A DNA stretch of 64,000 nt from Hypericum androsaemum (lineage: Eukaryota; Streptophyta; Magnoliopsida; Malpighiales; Hypericaceae). Made by a program: the position numbers and the translations under genes. The stretch spans positions 15,275,495-15,339,494 of the forward strand of contig OZ023189.1 in the NCBI GenBank assembly GCA_963995505.1. Reading direction: 5' to 3'. Positions within the stretch are counted from its first letter, which is position 1; the number at the start of each line of letters is the position of its first letter. Positions 1-12,205 of the stretch are shown in pieces. Below the pieces are notes generated by a model. It saw nothing but the letters and a program-made list of their open reading frames with translations. It did no database searches and was not told the origin of the DNA.

Positions 1-85
1 GATTTGACTTTTTAGGGTTTGGGATTGAGGAGGACCGGAGGAGGAGAAAGGTATTTATTTAGTGAAGAGAAGAAGGGTATTTTGC

Positions 86-480
86 GTGCGGGTGCCTTGG
101 ATTGAATACCGAATTTCAAACCATCCGGAATGAAGATACGCGAATTTTTTTTACAAAAATGTTAAAATATGGGAACTAAAATAAAAAAAGGCAAGCGCAA
201 AAACAGGTTGAAACAAATGTCATTATCACAACTGCGCATGCCAATATTACATAACAGTGCATGCCAGTAAGACTTTTTTACAAAAATGCTAAAATATAGG
301 GATCAAAATAAAAAAAAATTATCCATCAGTATCATAAACAAGACATGCCGCTGTCACAAAAACAAATATCATTATCACATAATTGCGCATGCTAGTATCA
401 CATAACTATGCATGCTAGCATGGTCCCCCTTTACTCCAAACCGTTCGGAATAATTTCTTCTCTCTGTACCCAATCCAAAC
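86..480. repeat. Inverted-repeat MITE with CATTATCACATAACTGCGCATGCC-type microrepeats, unit 1
   Basis: The ends form an imperfect inverted repeat: a GGATTGaATAC-type start and a GTACCCAATCCAAAC end. The inside holds several copies of a short motif built on TATCACATAAC and GCGCATGCC. It is the same family as 44004-44433, which has clear ends. Boundaries here are approximate. Confidence 0.55.
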
Positions 481-628
481 CTCTGGGATGGACTTCTCTG
501 AGCAAGATGATTTTGTAATTAAATCAACAAATATTTGGGTACTCTTTTTGTTAGTAGAATATCAGACAAACTCCTGAGACCATTTTTTGTTTACTTCTTG
601 AGTTTTTGAACCCAAACAATCTTTCTTA

Positions 629-996
629 GGAAAATTATTTTCAAGTCCCTCTGGTTTGCTTAAATAGACTAAAAAGTTCTTCCTGTTCACAAAATACATT
701 CTCACATCCTTCTAGTTTGCTTTTATTATACTTTCGGGTCCCTAAATAATTTTTTTTCATTGAAATGACAAAAATACCCTTCGAACAAAAAAAATTGATG
801 TCCGCTTCTTTTTATTTTTTGTTCTAGGGGTATTTTGGTCATTTCATTGATAAAAATAAAAAAAAGCTACTAACGTGCGCCAGGGACTCGAAAGTATAAT
901 AAAAGCAAACTAAAGGGACTTCAGAATGTATTTTGTGAACAGGAGGGACTTTTTAATATATTTAAGCAAACCCGAGGAACTTGATAGTAATTTTCC
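629..996. repeat. Foldback MITE, unit 1
   Basis: The left arm begins GGAAAATTATTTTCAAGT and the right arm ends with its near reverse complement. Both arms continue inward with AGTCCCTC, TTGCTTTTATTATACTTTCG and their complements, so almost the whole element folds into one hairpin. No transposase is encoded. A copy sits at 50970-51341. Confidence 0.7.
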
Positions 997-1210
997 CATT
1001 TTTCTTTACTCCATGAGTCGTTAAAGTTTGAACCCTAAACAAGTTATAGAGTTTAGTACTAACTACTAAGCTATAATCAACACCGCTCACTTCAATATAT
1101 ACTACAAACAAAAAAAGTTGGTGGGGCATTTGGATGAAGGCAACTGACCTAGTCACTCCAACCGACCACGAGTCGTTGGCGGGCTGCCGCTTTGACACCC
1201 AAAGCGTACA

Positions 1211-1640
1211 TGTAATTCCCCGTGATTTGACCGACTGTCTTCACAGACCAACACAGGTCTTTTCCAGCGTGTTTTGTACTCACTCACACGCATCCCGAAA
1301 AACTTCCCAGGAGGTCACCATCCTGATCCTACTCTCTACCAAATGTGTTTAACCTTGGAGTTCTCTCAAGATGTGTGCCAGAAAAGAAAGTGCACCTTGT
1401 TGATATGGATAGTACCAATCAAATCACTTAAAACTTTTCAGTACATATCATTAACGGGGTATCGCATTCACCCCTCCTTAAATACGTGACATCCTCATCG
1501 TACCAGATACGTGACATCCTCACTCACACGCATCCCGAAAAACTTTTCAGGAGGTCACCCATCATGATCCTACTCTCGGTCAAACGCGTTTTACCTTGGA
1601 GTTCTCTCAAGATGTGTGCCAGAAAAGAACGTGTCATGTG
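1211..1640 (-). mobile_element. Cassandra-like TRIM retrotransposon, internally deleted, unit 1
   Basis: A 260 bp LTR (1211-1470, TGTAATTCCCC to CGCATTCA) is followed by a truncated second LTR (about 1520-1640). Both contain a 5S rRNA-like segment on the minus strand at 1301-1372 and 1541-1612. It retains the equivalents of GTTAAGCGTG, GAGAGTAG and GGTGACCTCCTGGGAAGT. An LTR carrying 5S sequence is the hallmark of the Cassandra TRIM family. The internal region with the primer-binding site is deleted here but kept in unit 2. Confidence 0.7.
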
Positions 1641-1689
1641 TGCTTTACGACCTTTAGATGAGAAATCAATTTATTACTAAATAATTTCA

Positions 1690-2507
1690 TTTTTCTAGTG
1701 TAAGACTAAGTCCGAAAATTATAGTTTCTAGAAATCTACCCTTAAGATCCTAAACATGTTTACCGCTGCTAACTTAGAAAGTCTTTAAAATGTCATAGTT
1801 AGATGCGACCTAGCAAGGGTGGCTAGAAAAGTTGGCTGGATCATGATGGAAGGAATATTGTTAGGGAAGATGGTTCTCTATCGATCACATTCTAAAAGAT
1901 TCGTGGTTCACCGGCTAGCCTATTATGTTGTGAGCAACATAGTAGTCAACACGAATAGATTGTTTCAGAAATTACGTACAAAAATAATGAATGTAAGATA
2001 AGATTTAGAGTAAGGCATACTTTATGTAATGGAGGTGCTAATCGAGATGCCATCAAGTGGCCGCTATGTGCTCTTGAGTTTAGCTAAGTGCACTCGATGT
2101 ATGCTGATCGCACGACCTATCTGCCAAAAATGAAATAAGAGAAGATTGATTATGGTCAATCATGTATGTTAGAATTTCAAATATTGAAATTCAAAATATC
2201 CATTAACCAACTCCCCATTTTGTAGGGATGTTGTTTTAGGTGGGGATGGTTTTTTGGATCTCTCACGTAAAGGACAATGAAAGAGTGTCCTTGAAAGAAA
2301 GAAAAAAAATGTGACTTGGTCCTTTTTCCCTCCGACATGGGAAGCAAGGCTTTGGAAAAAACTTACAGGAACACACAAGAGAAATAGAAGACAGGTTTTT
2401 TCTCGACCTCGGACATTTAGGCAGTAGATTTAATCCTACCTTAATCAATAGATTGTGAATAAAAATCTACCAGTGACGAACTTTCGTTATTTGTCATGTG
2501 AAGATTA
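1690..2507 (+). mobile_element. Relic of a copia 3' end (3' noncoding part plus broken LTR), unit 1
   Basis: Bases 1690-2160 resemble the long 3' noncoding stretch of the copia at 24030-24540, sharing blocks such as AAGATCCTAAAC, GGAATATTGTTA and GTGCTGGTCGCAC-like text. A different LTR-like sequence beginning TGTTAGAATTTC follows at about 2166. In unit 2 a purine tract GAGCGGGAGA still precedes that LTR; in unit 1 it is deleted. The LTR remnant is split by the copia at 2508-8267 and resumes at 8268, ending near 8336. Confidence 0.55.
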
Positions 2508-3505
2508 TGTTGTTTGTCGGAGTGGTGTAGTTGATTAGGATCTACTTCAGTCGAGGCAAGTGTTGGACACTTTCTCCGTAAGACGAGATTGCCCCGTATA
2601 TTTCAGTGCGGTACGGGCTTTGGCAATCGTCCCCAAGATACAACGACTGTTTAGGGTGTTTCCAAGACCGTTGCACACGTATCTCAAAACTTTCGGGCGA
2701 ACCCTTATATACCCAGAACTTTCGGGCTCTTTTCTAAGTGAAGAACGGGGGAAAGAAGAAGTCAACAATGCTAGGAAGTGCAATTGCTGCTGGGATGATA
2801 ATTCTGGCAGGGGGCAGGCCTATTTATAGGCTGGAGGATGCAGGGAGGCAGCCACCCCGAAGGGATGCGTCCGCTCGGCCAACAGGCTGGCTGGCTGCGC
2901 TCGTGGCCCTTCGGTGGCTTCTGGATCCTTCCAGGCGCACTGGTGGCCCTTCGAAGGCTTCCGGATTCTTCCAGGCGCGCCAGGCTGTGCTCGCGCCCTT
3001 TCGCGGGAGATCTCGCACTCCTTCGGTCTTCTGGAAGCCTCCTGGACGTTCCAGTCCGTCGTGCCTCTTCGGTGGCCAACCTGAAGGCGCTCGCAGCTCC
3101 TCGTCGCTTCGGTAGCTGCGCAGCTGCCTCCGGACCCGGGCAAAATACTTAAGGCTCCTCCAGCTCCTCGCGACGATGCGCACCTGCGAAGTGCCAAGTG
3201 CACCACAAAGCGCCCATTGCGACCTGCGTCCAATGCGCCATGCGCACACGCGCGTGCACGAGCGGTACGCGTGCTCGTGCTCATGCTCGGAGGGTGCTTC
3301 GCACCGTCCTCGCAGGCAGCTAGCAGTGGGTCAGCCTTTGGGTGGTCAACCAAGTTTGAGAGGTAAGGAGTGGAGTTCCTTATAAACAAGGAAATCCTCC
3401 TTGCTCTAATCAATGTGGTATTGCAACCTTTCCACTTCCCTTTTGGGCCTCCACTTTGGGCCTTACCATTTTGGGCTTGCATTGAATTTTCATTCAAACC
3501 CAACA
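2508..3505 (-). repeat. Copia 3' LTR, complete (998 bp)
   Basis: On the minus strand the LTR runs TGTTGGG to CAACA. It contains a TATA box (TATAAATAG, minus, about 2820-2828) and a GC-rich segment at 2830-3310 with repeated CTTCGG and GGCGC motifs. It carries about 50 bp near 3250-3310 that the other LTR lacks. Confidence 0.85.
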
Positions 3506-3518
3506 ATCTCCCACATGA
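3506..3518 (-). other. Copia polypurine tract
   Basis: On the minus strand CATGTGGGAGAT directly precedes the LTR start TGTTGGG. This is the usual copia plus-strand priming site. Confidence 0.7.
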
Positions 3519-4048
3519 ATGATGATTAATGCATGCATACTCTAATCGAAAGTTCTGACGTGTTATTATTGCATCGAGATAGGTAGCTTGCGGCTTTGAA
3601 CCTTCTCTAGTAATATGTTATCGAATTTACTCGCTGCTCGGTGAACGTGATGTCTTGTACCGTCAGCTTTTGGTGTAAACCAAGACAATAACATTTACAC
3701 AATAATAACCCTAGTATATTTAGGTTCTCACGTTGTGTCCGTTTTGGCCATGGACCGTATCTTGGATTCATAAGTATTTTTCCCATTTGAAGCGGCCTCA
3801 CTTCACACTTACATAGGTGATCTCCTATCAGGAGTATCCTGCCATACTCCACCTTAATCAAGGTATATGAATTATTAAAAGCGTAATGCTTAACCTTACC
3901 ACACCTCTGCAGGTTAATACCTGGGTAGCTTCTGAGAATGAGATAGGTTCCAGGTGATTCACTGAACCCTCCATAATTTAGTTGTCTCATTGAACCAAGT
4001 TTGTGGGATCTCCACTCATCATGGTTGAGTTACCGCTATGGACGTTCT

Positions 4049-7000
4049 TTAGTGTGTGGATTTTAATCCCATTCCCCTTACTGCGTTGTACATTTGATCT
4101 CTATTGATTCCTTTTGTAAAAGGATCAGCTAAGTTGTCCTTGGACCTTACATAGTTAATGGTGATCACCCCACTAGAGATCAACTGTCTAACGGTATTGT
4201 GTCTCCGACGGATATGTCGAGACTTTCCGTTGTACAATGTACTTTGTGCTCTCCCGATTGCAGACATGCTATCACAATGTATCAATACGGGAGGCACCAG
4301 TTTACTCCAGCACGGAATATCCTCTAGGAAGTTTCTGAGCCATTCAGCTTCTTCCCCAGCTTTGTCTAGTGCTATAAACTCCGACTCCATGGTGGATCGA
4401 GCTATGCACGTTTGTTTAGAGGACTTCCAAGACACAGCTCCTCCTCCTATGGTGAATACGTATCCACTCGTAGATTTGGAGTCCTTAGTGTCTGATATCC
4501 AGTTTGCCTCACTGTATCCTTCTAATACAGCTAGATATTTAGCATAATGTATGCCATGGCTCATGGTATGTTTTAAATATCGTAAAACCCTTTCTAGAGC
4601 TAGCCAGTGATCCTTCCCTGGATTACTTGTGAATCTACTAAGTTTACTAACCGAGTACGCAATATCGGGACGAGTGCAGTTTGTTAAATACATCAAGCTC
4701 CCGATAATTTGTGCATACTTCAGTTGCGATACTGGGTCCCCTCGATTCTTGGCTAAGTGTAGATTCAAATCTACTGGAGTCTTAACCGGAGGTTTGTCAA
4801 AAGCTTCAAACTTCTTGAGCACGCTTTCCACGTAGTGGGATTGTGTCAAGATAATTTCGTCAGCTTTCCTAGAAATTTTTATTCCTAGTATGACGTCTGC
4901 CAGACCCATATCTTTCATGTCAAAGTGATTTTTTTTAACATGTTCTTAGTTTTCACAATAACTTTTTTATTGCTTCCCATAATTAGTAAGTCATCTACAT
5001 AGAGACATACAATTATGTAAGCTTCAGGTGTGCCCTTAATGTAAACACATTTATCGCACTCATTGATCTTAAATCCATTTGACAACATTGTTCTGTCAAA
5101 TTTCTCGTGCCACTGTTTCGGCGCTTGTTTTAGCCCGTATAGTGACTTGACTAGTCGACATACTTTATGCTCTTGACCGGGAGCCACAAACCCTTCAGGT
5201 TGCTCCATGTATATCTCCTCTTCCAGTTCTCCATTTAGGAAAGCTGTTTTTACATCCATTTGGTGGATTTCAAGGTTATAGAGTGCTGCAACAGCTATGA
5301 GTACTCTAATCGATGTGATTCTTGTGACCGGTGAATACGTGTCAAAGAAATCATATCCCTCCTTCTGCTTGAACCCCTTAGCTACCAATCGAGCTTTGTA
5401 CTTGTCGATTGATCCATCAGCTTTGTATTTCCTTTTTAGGATCCACCTGCATCCCAAAGGTTTGCAGCCCAATGGGAGATCCACGATTTCCCACGTGTGG
5501 TTTTGCATAATAGATTCTATCTCACTATTGATAGCTTCCTTCCAGAGAGGAGCATCTGGACTGGACAATGCCTCTTGGATTGTCCTGGGTTCATCTTCTA
5601 ACGCATAGGTTAGATAGTCCGGACCGAAAGATTTGGTTACCTTCATCCGTTTACTACGTCTAGGTTCATCATCTTTCTGATTTGACCCTTGCGTAGTCTC
5701 GCGAGCCCTTTTCTTCGGACTTGCTTCCTTTCTTTTCTTATTAGGAAAACTATCTTCAAAAAACGTTGCATTTCTTGATTCTATGACCATTCCCGTGTTT
5801 ATCTCAGGGTTTTCAGATTTATGCACCAAGAATCGATAAGCACTACTATTTTGCGCATATCCGATAAAGGTGCAATCAATGGTCTTGGGTCCTATTCGCA
5901 CCTGCTTAGGCTTAGGTACTTTGACCTTTGCTAGGCACCCCCACACTTTAAGGTAACCGTAGGAAGGCTTCCTTCCTTTCCATAGTTCATATGGGGTTTT
6001 ATCCCTTTTCTTGTGTGGCAATTTGTTTAGAATGTGGTTAGCTGAGAGCACAGCTTCCCCCCACATGTTCTGGGGTAAGCCCGAGCTAATCAACATAGCG
6101 TTCATCATCTCCTTAAGAGTTCGATTTTTGCGTTCAGCTACGCCATTCGATTGAGGTGAGTATGGAGCTGTCGTCTGATGAATAATGCCATGTTCTTGAC
6201 AGAGTTCCTTAAACGGAGCTACATATTCTCCTCCTCGATCACTTCGGATCATTTTGATTTTCACGCTGAGTTGATTTTCAACCTCATTCTTATATCTCTT
6301 AAAAGTATCAAGAGCTTCGTCTTTGCCCTTTAGGAGATATACGTAACAGTATCTCATGCAATCATCAATAAACGTGATGAAGTATTTCTTCCCGTCTTTA
6401 GTTTGCACGTGTTTCATATCGCAAGTGTCCGTATGAATTAATTATAAAGGCGTAGTACTTCTTTCCACTGAATGGAAAGGTGCTTTGGTCATTTTAGCCT
6501 CCACACATACTTCACATTTATCGGATGGGTTGAACTCTAGATTCGGTAATAAATTTAAACTTACTAACTTTCTTAGCGAGTTTAGATTTACGTGTCCTAA
6601 TCTACCATGCCATAAATTAGAACACTCGGCCAAGTAAGAAGAAGCGTTAACTTTATTTTCACCGTTAAAGGTGCGATGTACAGTTATTACATTCATCTTA
6701 AATAGCCCCCTTTCTAGATAGCCCTTTCCTATGAATTGATCCGCTTTGGTTAGTACAAACTTATCAGCCTCAAATACAAGCTTAAGACCGGCTTTGCTTA
6801 ACAGTGAGCCAGAGATTAAGTTCTTGCGGATGTCCGGGACATGCAGTACATCCTTGAGGGTCAGCTCCTTTCCTGAGGTAAGCTTCAGGACCACCTTTCC
6901 AAGACCAACGATCTTGGACGTTGCGGAGTTTCCCATGAATAGCTTTCGGCCGGTGATAGGCATATAGTTCAAGAACATCTCCTTGTCCGAACAGACGTGG

Positions 7001-7833
7001 CGGGTAGCTCCAGTGTCCACGAACCACTCTCTCGGATTGTCCACCAGGTTGGCTTCAAACACCACGGCTGACAGATCCATATGGGACAAGTCTTCAGCTA
7101 GGTTAGCCCTTCCTTGGTCATCCTTCTTCGGCTGGCGACAGTCCTTAGCCATGTGTCCGGGGTTACCGCAGTTGTAGCAGTCGCCCTTGATCTTCTTTTT
7201 CTTCTTGGGCTCTTGTTTTTCCTGCTTATCCCCGGACTTCTTCCTCTTCTTGCTACCTTTTCCCTCGGTGAGGTGCACGGTAGTCTCGGGGTTGGCCTTG
7301 CCTTGCTTGACTTCAGACTTTCGGTTATCTTCCTCGATCCTAAGTCTTACAATCAGGTCTTCTAGGCTCATGTCCTTCCTCTTGTGCTTGAGGTAGCTCT
7401 TGAAATCTTTCCACAGCGGGGGGAGCTTCTCGATCATAGCAGCTACTTGGAAGGACTCGCTGAGTTGCATCCCTTCGGCTTGGATCTCGTGAAGGATCAG
7501 CTGCAACTCTTGCACTTGGTCGATGACCTTCTTGGAGTCCACCATCTTGAAGTCGAGGAATCGTCCGACGATGAATTTCTTCGTCCCGGCATCCTCTGTT
7601 TTGTACTTCTTCTCGAGTGAACTCCACAGCTCCTTAGCGGCCTTAGCTTCTGCGTAGACATTGTAGAGTAAACTTTCGGGCGAGCTCGCTCGGCCAACAG
7701 GCTGGCTGGCTGCGCTCGTGGCCCTTCGGTGGCTTCTGGATCCTTCCAGGCGCACTGGTGGCCCTTCGAAGGCTTCCGGATCCTTCCAGGCGCACCAGGC
7801 TGCGCTCGCGCCCTTTCGCGGGAGATCTCGCAC
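4049..7833 (-). pseudogene. Copia gag-pol pseudogene fused to LTR sequence
   Basis: Three minus-strand frames together cover a copia polyprotein without the gag N-terminus. The first (7833-6442) begins inside LTR sequence, enters mid-gag at about 7686, then has a CCHC zinc knuckle ([14 protein letters not shown]), the protease motif VDTGA and the HHCC part of integrase. It ends at an in-frame TAA at 6442-6444. The same frame reopens to 4915 with the integrase core, RT and a YVDD motif. A one-base deletion in a run of eight A at about 4928-4935 then shifts to the third frame (4918-4049, RNase [12 protein letters not shown]). The breaks are therefore one nonsense codon, one frameshift and loss of the 5' end. 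I infer it is non-functional. Confidence 0.9.
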
Positions 7834-8267
7834 CCCTTCGGCCTTCTGGAAGCCTCCTGGATGTTCCAGTCTCTCGTGCCTCTTCGGTGGCCAACCTGAA
7901 GGCGCTCGCAGCTCCTCGTCGCTTCGGTAGCTGTGCAGCTGCCTACGGACCCGGGCAAAATACTTAAGGCTCCTCTAGCTCCTCGCGACGATGCGCACGT
8001 GCAAAGTGCGCCACAAAGCGCCCACTGCGACCTGCGTCCAATGCGCCATGCGCACACGCGCGTGCTCGTGCTCGTAGGCAGCTAGCGGTGGGTCAGCCTT
8101 TGGGTGGTCAACCAAGTTTGAGAGGTAAGGAGTGGAGTTCCTTACATACAAGGAAATCCTCCTTGCTCTAATCAATGTGGTATTGCAACCTTTCCACTTC
8201 CCTTTTGGGCCTCCACTTTGGGCCTTACCATTTTGGGCTTGCATTGAATTTTCATTCAAACCCAACA
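7687..8267 (-). repeat. Copia 5' LTR, truncated (581 bp)
   Basis: It matches 2872-3505 of the other LTR but lacks the part equivalent to 2508-2871, including the TATA box. On the gag side of the break lies AAACTTTCGGGCGA (about 7672-7685), which also occurs at 2688-2701 in the complete LTR. This suggests a microhomology-guided template jump or deletion. The element has lost its own promoter. Confidence 0.85.
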
Positions 8268-8539
8268 GATTACAATAAGTAAGTATTTATAATTATGCCT
8301 TTTAGATTTCTGTAATTTAATTATGTTTATAATTACATGAAATTCCTTGAGAGTGAAATGCTGTTGCACACGACGCCGATCCATCCACGTCAGTGGGCTT
8401 ATGAATGTTAGAGAATCTAATATTAATATTGGGTGGAAGAATACCACCAAATCGCATCTTTTATTAGAACTTTTGATGCAATGATATGCAAGATCAGACT
8501 CCTTTCTAACTGGTTCAATTGCATCCGTCTGGAAGGAGA

Positions 8540-8946
8540 GCATGAAGCTCAATTACAGCTAGCTGCATAGGGACCCGAAACAAAGCTGATTGGGACGAGA
8601 GGTTATGTCCAGCTATTTTCTTCATGGTTTTCAACTCCGTAGGCTTTCTGTGCTCGACCATGTTCATCATTGTATTCAAGAGGGGACATCTGGTGAACGT
8701 TTCTATGATAACTTCGCTCGTGTCTTATCAGCTGCTATCTCCCCGGGCAAGATATCAGCAGCTTCAATCATCGCTCTCTGGTATCTCTTCACAGTTGCAA
8801 TGATACTTGGAGCAATGAGGACACAAAGAAAATGCGTTCCGACGTCAAACAAAGGAAAACCAAGTGCAGAACCCGTCAAGAGTAATTCACCGGAACGAAC
8901 TTTTGCAATTACTACCCGTCAAGAGAATTTGCCAAAGGGTATGTAG
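8540..8946 (+). pseudogene. Unrecognised open segment, possibly an exon relic, unit 1
   Basis: A frame at 8590-8946 of 118 codons repeats in unit 2 at 58540-58845. It includes a hydrophobic stretch (SIIALWYLFTVAMILGAM) that could span a membrane, followed by a basic, Ser/Pro-rich tail. An overlapping frame reads FFMVFNSVGFLCSTMFIIV, reminiscent of the last membrane helix of plant ankyrin/PGG-domain proteins. The two frames conflict and unit 2 has a 24 bp gap, so this may be a decayed exon or chance. The 3' end of the frame enters the SINE. Confidence 0.25.
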
Positions 8947-9028
8947 CCTAGCGGCACAAGGCCTTATAAATTTCAAAGATGTTCAAGGTTTAAGCCTTGG
9001 CGTGGTGTAAAAATTTACCTTTTAAAAA
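8934..9028 (+). mobile_element. tRNA-derived SINE with 13-bp target duplication
   Basis: The short insert starts GGGTATGTAGCCTAGCGGC, containing an A-box-like TAGCCTAGCGG, has a B-box-like GGTTTAAGCC at about 8987-8996, and ends in TTTTAAAAA. It is bracketed by the direct repeat AAGAGAATTTGCC at 8921-8933 and 9029-9041. Pol III boxes, an A-rich tail and a long target duplication together are typical of a plant tRNA-derived SINE. At about 95 bp it is short, so it may be 5' or internally truncated. Confidence 0.7.
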
Positions 9029-9041
9029 AAGAGAATTTGCC

Positions 9042-9518
9042 CAAATTATCACCCTTGCAGCAAAAGTGGACGTTGTAATTGCTTCAGTTGACAAGTCCTT
9101 GTCACCAAATTGTTGCAGAGAAGTCAATTAAGGATGATGCTGAGTCCACGTATGATTTAATAATTCTGTCGGTGAGCGAGATGACTGAAACTCTTCTGTG
9201 ATGTCACGAATCAGCTTATCTTACTCTTATGTTTCTCTGTTATGTGTTCTGTGATTTGTAGAGAGATGGTGTCCCTGTGCAGACAAACTCGGATAGTATT
9301 TCAACACTTTTTTTCGTTTATGAACATTTTCCTTGGGCAATAAACCAATTCGATTACATTTTCCCTGTATTGGGCCTTTTGTCTGCTATTTTAGCCCATT
9401 TCTATTACTTAGCCATAGAAGAATACATACTACGCTAGGTTGTGTGTTATTGGCATATTTCTTGTGAACCAAGTTCTCCTCCTAAAACCTTTCTTTTTTA
9501 CCTGACCAAGTTTGATTC
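9042..9518. other. Non-coding flank; right part repeats elsewhere
   Basis: I see no gene here. Bases 9395-9518 match 28490-28640 and 60020-60165 (CCATAGAAGAATACAT, GCTAGGTTGTGT), showing that this flank belongs to the local tandem repeat family into which the next copia inserted. Confidence 0.5.
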
Positions 9519-10227
9519 TGTTGGACCTAGGGCCCATCAGGCAATTATTATTGTGCCTGATTGGGCCCAGGCCCATCAGGCCCATAAGTTGGGTTGGATG
9601 GGCCGGTCAACCCGAGTCGACCGGCCCAAAGCCACGCAAGCGCCACGTCAGCGTGACATGGCGCTGACGTCATAAATGGTAGTCCATGCGGCATGTCCAC
9701 GTGGCAAAGCTAGGGGTAGCCTTGCCACGTCCACGTGACGTGCCACGTGGCACTTTGCACATGCGGTCCGAAGTACCACGTGGCGATGCCATGCGGCGGA
9801 CATGCAATTCGAAGTGCCACGTGGCGGACATGCGGCTGAGTAGCGCCACGTGTCACCATGTGTCATGCCACGTGGCGGACATGCGAACGAGTAGCGCCGC
9901 GTGTCGCCATGTGGCATACCACATGGCGCATTTTGGTGTGCCGGATCTGGACCAAATTGTAAGTTTGCCCACAACCACTCAATAAGAAAGAAAAAATTCT
10001 GGATTAGTTCCTGAATTTTGATCAGATTTTCAATAGAGGAAATCTCGTAAAAATCAATTACGAATCCGTTATAATGTGATCATAATTCGACTAGCACGAA
10101 GACATTATGGACCCGAACCAGTGGACCTCTTGCTTCAACAATTAAGTGATTTATTATTAACGAATTAGTTTGTTAATTATCTGGCTTTAACACATAATTA
10201 CTCGTTAATTACGCGTTGAATCCATCA
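9519..10227 (+). repeat. Copia 5' LTR with CACGTG array, TATA palindrome lost
   Basis: The interval 9680-9925 holds at least seven CACGTG cores, mostly as GCCACGTGGC, in loosely repeated units with CGGACATGCG. CACGTG is the plant G-box bound by bZIP and bHLH factors. The other two LTR copies have a palindrome around TATAAAA (24885-24912, 26832-26862). Here the equivalent site at 9941-9950 is collapsed to CCGGATCTGG, so the core promoter is missing. Confidence 0.88.
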
Positions 10228-10228
10228 A

Positions 10229-10241
10229 TTGGTATTAGAGC
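10229..10241 (+). other. Primer-binding site, initiator Met tRNA type
   Basis: TTGGTATTAGAGC follows the 5' LTR by one base. It differs by one base from the canonical TGGTATCAGAGC complement of initiator Met tRNA used by many plant copia elements. Confidence 0.8.
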
Positions 10242-10559
10242 ATGGTTGAAACCATGTTTTGATGATGATATGATGTTTTAATTCAAGTAATTATGTAATT
10301 TATTGGGTTAAAAATCATATTAATTATGATTTTATGGAAAATCATAATCTGTTGGACTTTAATGTAATTAATTTAGAACCAGTGGGACTAAATTGAAATT
10401 TTGCCTAAGCACACTGGCAAATTCGCGCACGCGCGAAACCTTAAGATACCAATCTAAAATTGGACCGCTTACGTGGCACCTGCGTGTCATGGACTTCGGT
10501 ACAATTTTTTGAAAACTTGGGGATTAATTAGAAATTTATCCAGAAATCCGACGATTTTG

Positions 10560-10940
10560 ACGTCGTAGATCGACGATAGTCGATTCTCCAGCTTCCCCTC
10601 GACATTTCGATACCACTTTTGTGGATCGACGTCACCGGAATCGCGAGGTTGAAGCTCACGACGGCGGAGAGGCGCGGAACAGAGAAGACGATCGCGACGG
10701 AGAACGGGCGCACTTCAGCTCGCGAGGCTGCTACGGACGTGCTCGCGAGGCCGTGACGAGTCGAACGCGATCGGTCTCGGCCATTGGTTCGCCGCCGTTA
10801 CGCGGCGGTCGTAGGTGGAGCGGCGGTCGGTTTTTTCGCCGATCGCGGGAGAAGAGAGAGAAAGTGAAGGGGAAATATGCAAGGGGCAAGAAAATAAAAA
10901 ATCGGTCGGATTGGCCTCGTTTCTTGGTTCGACCCAACCC
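10560..10940. other. GC-rich island in the copia leader, shared with 34270-34535
   Basis: This leader segment is strongly GC-rich against its AT-rich surroundings. Blocks such as CGCCGCCGTTACGCGGCGG, GGAGAGGCGCGGAACAGAG and GTCGAACGCGATCGGTCTCG recur in reverse orientation at 34270-34535 beside the RadA pseudogene. No convincing protein is encoded; frames through it are short and of biased composition. It may be captured host sequence, or the 34 kb copy may be a fragment of this copia leader. Confidence 0.6.
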
Positions 10941-11265
10941 GATTTCAGGCCAATAAAATGTGGGATTTTTTCCTCTTTTAATTAGATAAAATCAGTTTTT
11001 ATTCAATTAAAATCTAATAAATTGATAACAATTTTGAGAAATTTTTGTCAATTAGGTTTATTAAAAATTATAACGATATTTTTTTAATAAACTTAAAAGG
11101 AAAATATTTTGGAATGAGTTCCGAGATATTTTAAATTTAAACTAAAATCACATGGATTAATCCATAGTATGATCATCAAAAGATTAAAAAAATGAGTTTT
11201 TCAATCCTATTTTTGGAGAATATGAGAATTAACCCAAAATTGAATTGCAATTGTTGCAAGATTTG

Positions 11266-11847
11266 ATGGCTACTGGAGACAGGTATCTGAACTTCTGTGC
11301 AACAGAACTTCGACAAAAGGTTCTGAAGCGCCGTTTGTCACTGCGTGCGCCCAAGAATGACATGTATGTCATCGTTGAGCATATCGAGGCAATTCACCGG
11401 GAGATGCAGGACTGCATCTGGGCTGGAGGTTACGATTATGGAGAGGACTGGCCCTCTATGTTTCGAGACCTCCTGGTCACGATGAAAATTTGAGAAGATA
11501 TGTGTGTCTTCTCGGCACCTGAGTTCAATACCCATAGAGATGCCCTATATGGTCTGATCTATTATCTCGAGGATAAGGGTATTTGCAGAGAAATGATACC
11601 TTCTCCTGTTCTGGAGTTGCGAAGCGGTTTGATCATGAACCGCTACCTCGCTGAGGAATACTATTATAGTTTTCCTCCGCTCCTGATCATCTGGATTATG
11701 GAATCGATCCCGGTTCTGGAGGTAAACTTGGAACTTTTCACAGGATCGTCCTCGCACCCGGTCCCCATAGGATCGTCCTCGCACCCGGATCCAGATATGA
11801 ATCTGGATTCTCCTACCGAATCGCCTGGACATCCGATCTCCGTGTGA
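11266..11847 (+). pseudogene. Extra open frame between copia leader and gag, one internal stop
   Basis: One frame runs from ATG 11266 (open back to 11230) to the stop at 11845-11847, broken only by TGA at 11491-11493; the second ATG at 11500 is in the same frame. It would encode about 193 residues. The first half is rich in charged helical text (LRQKVLKRRLSLRAP, EHIEAIHREMQ). The second half contains GLIYYLEDKGICREM and a Ser/Pro/Asp-rich tail with two GSSSHP repeats. I do not recognise it, and it resembles neither gag nor an env-like protein. It lies about 360 bp upstream of gag. It could be a captured host fragment or an accessory frame of this lineage. Confidence 0.45.
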
Positions 11848-12205
11848 TTACATGTTTAATTATCCCCATATACATATGTCATTTTTGGGGAAATTTTGTA
11901 CAATAGGTTGAGACCTTGTCTGAGTTTTTTGTACATGTGTGTATAAACTCAGAATGTACAAATGCATATGTGATGCATGTAATTAAATAAAGATGTTTGT
12001 TTAATTATTTCCACTTGAATTTACTGTCGATGAACTTTAAACGGTTGAAGTTTAAGATTAATACTTGAATGGTGAGGGGAAGCATGCCCACGACCCACTT
12101 GGATTTTGAGATTAATCAAGAACTTCATATCGTTAAAAATTATGAGTGATTAGTAAATTGAATCATATTGCCAAATCAAATTTCTAATATGTTCTCATAT
12201 TAAAA

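Larger units (their letters stand above)
2508..8267 (-). mobile_element. Ty1/copia retrotransposon, degenerate, with 5-bp target duplication
   Basis: The element starts TGTTGTTTG and ends CCCAACA, flanked by the direct repeat GATTA at 2503-2507 and 8268-8272. The unoccupied site is visible in unit 2 near 58213, which proves the insertion. Coding is on the minus strand in the order gag, protease, integrase, RT, RNase H, as in Ty1/copia. The left (3') LTR is complete. The right (5') LTR is truncated and joined directly to mid-gag, so the primer-binding site, leader and start of gag are missing. It cannot be autonomous. Confidence 0.92.
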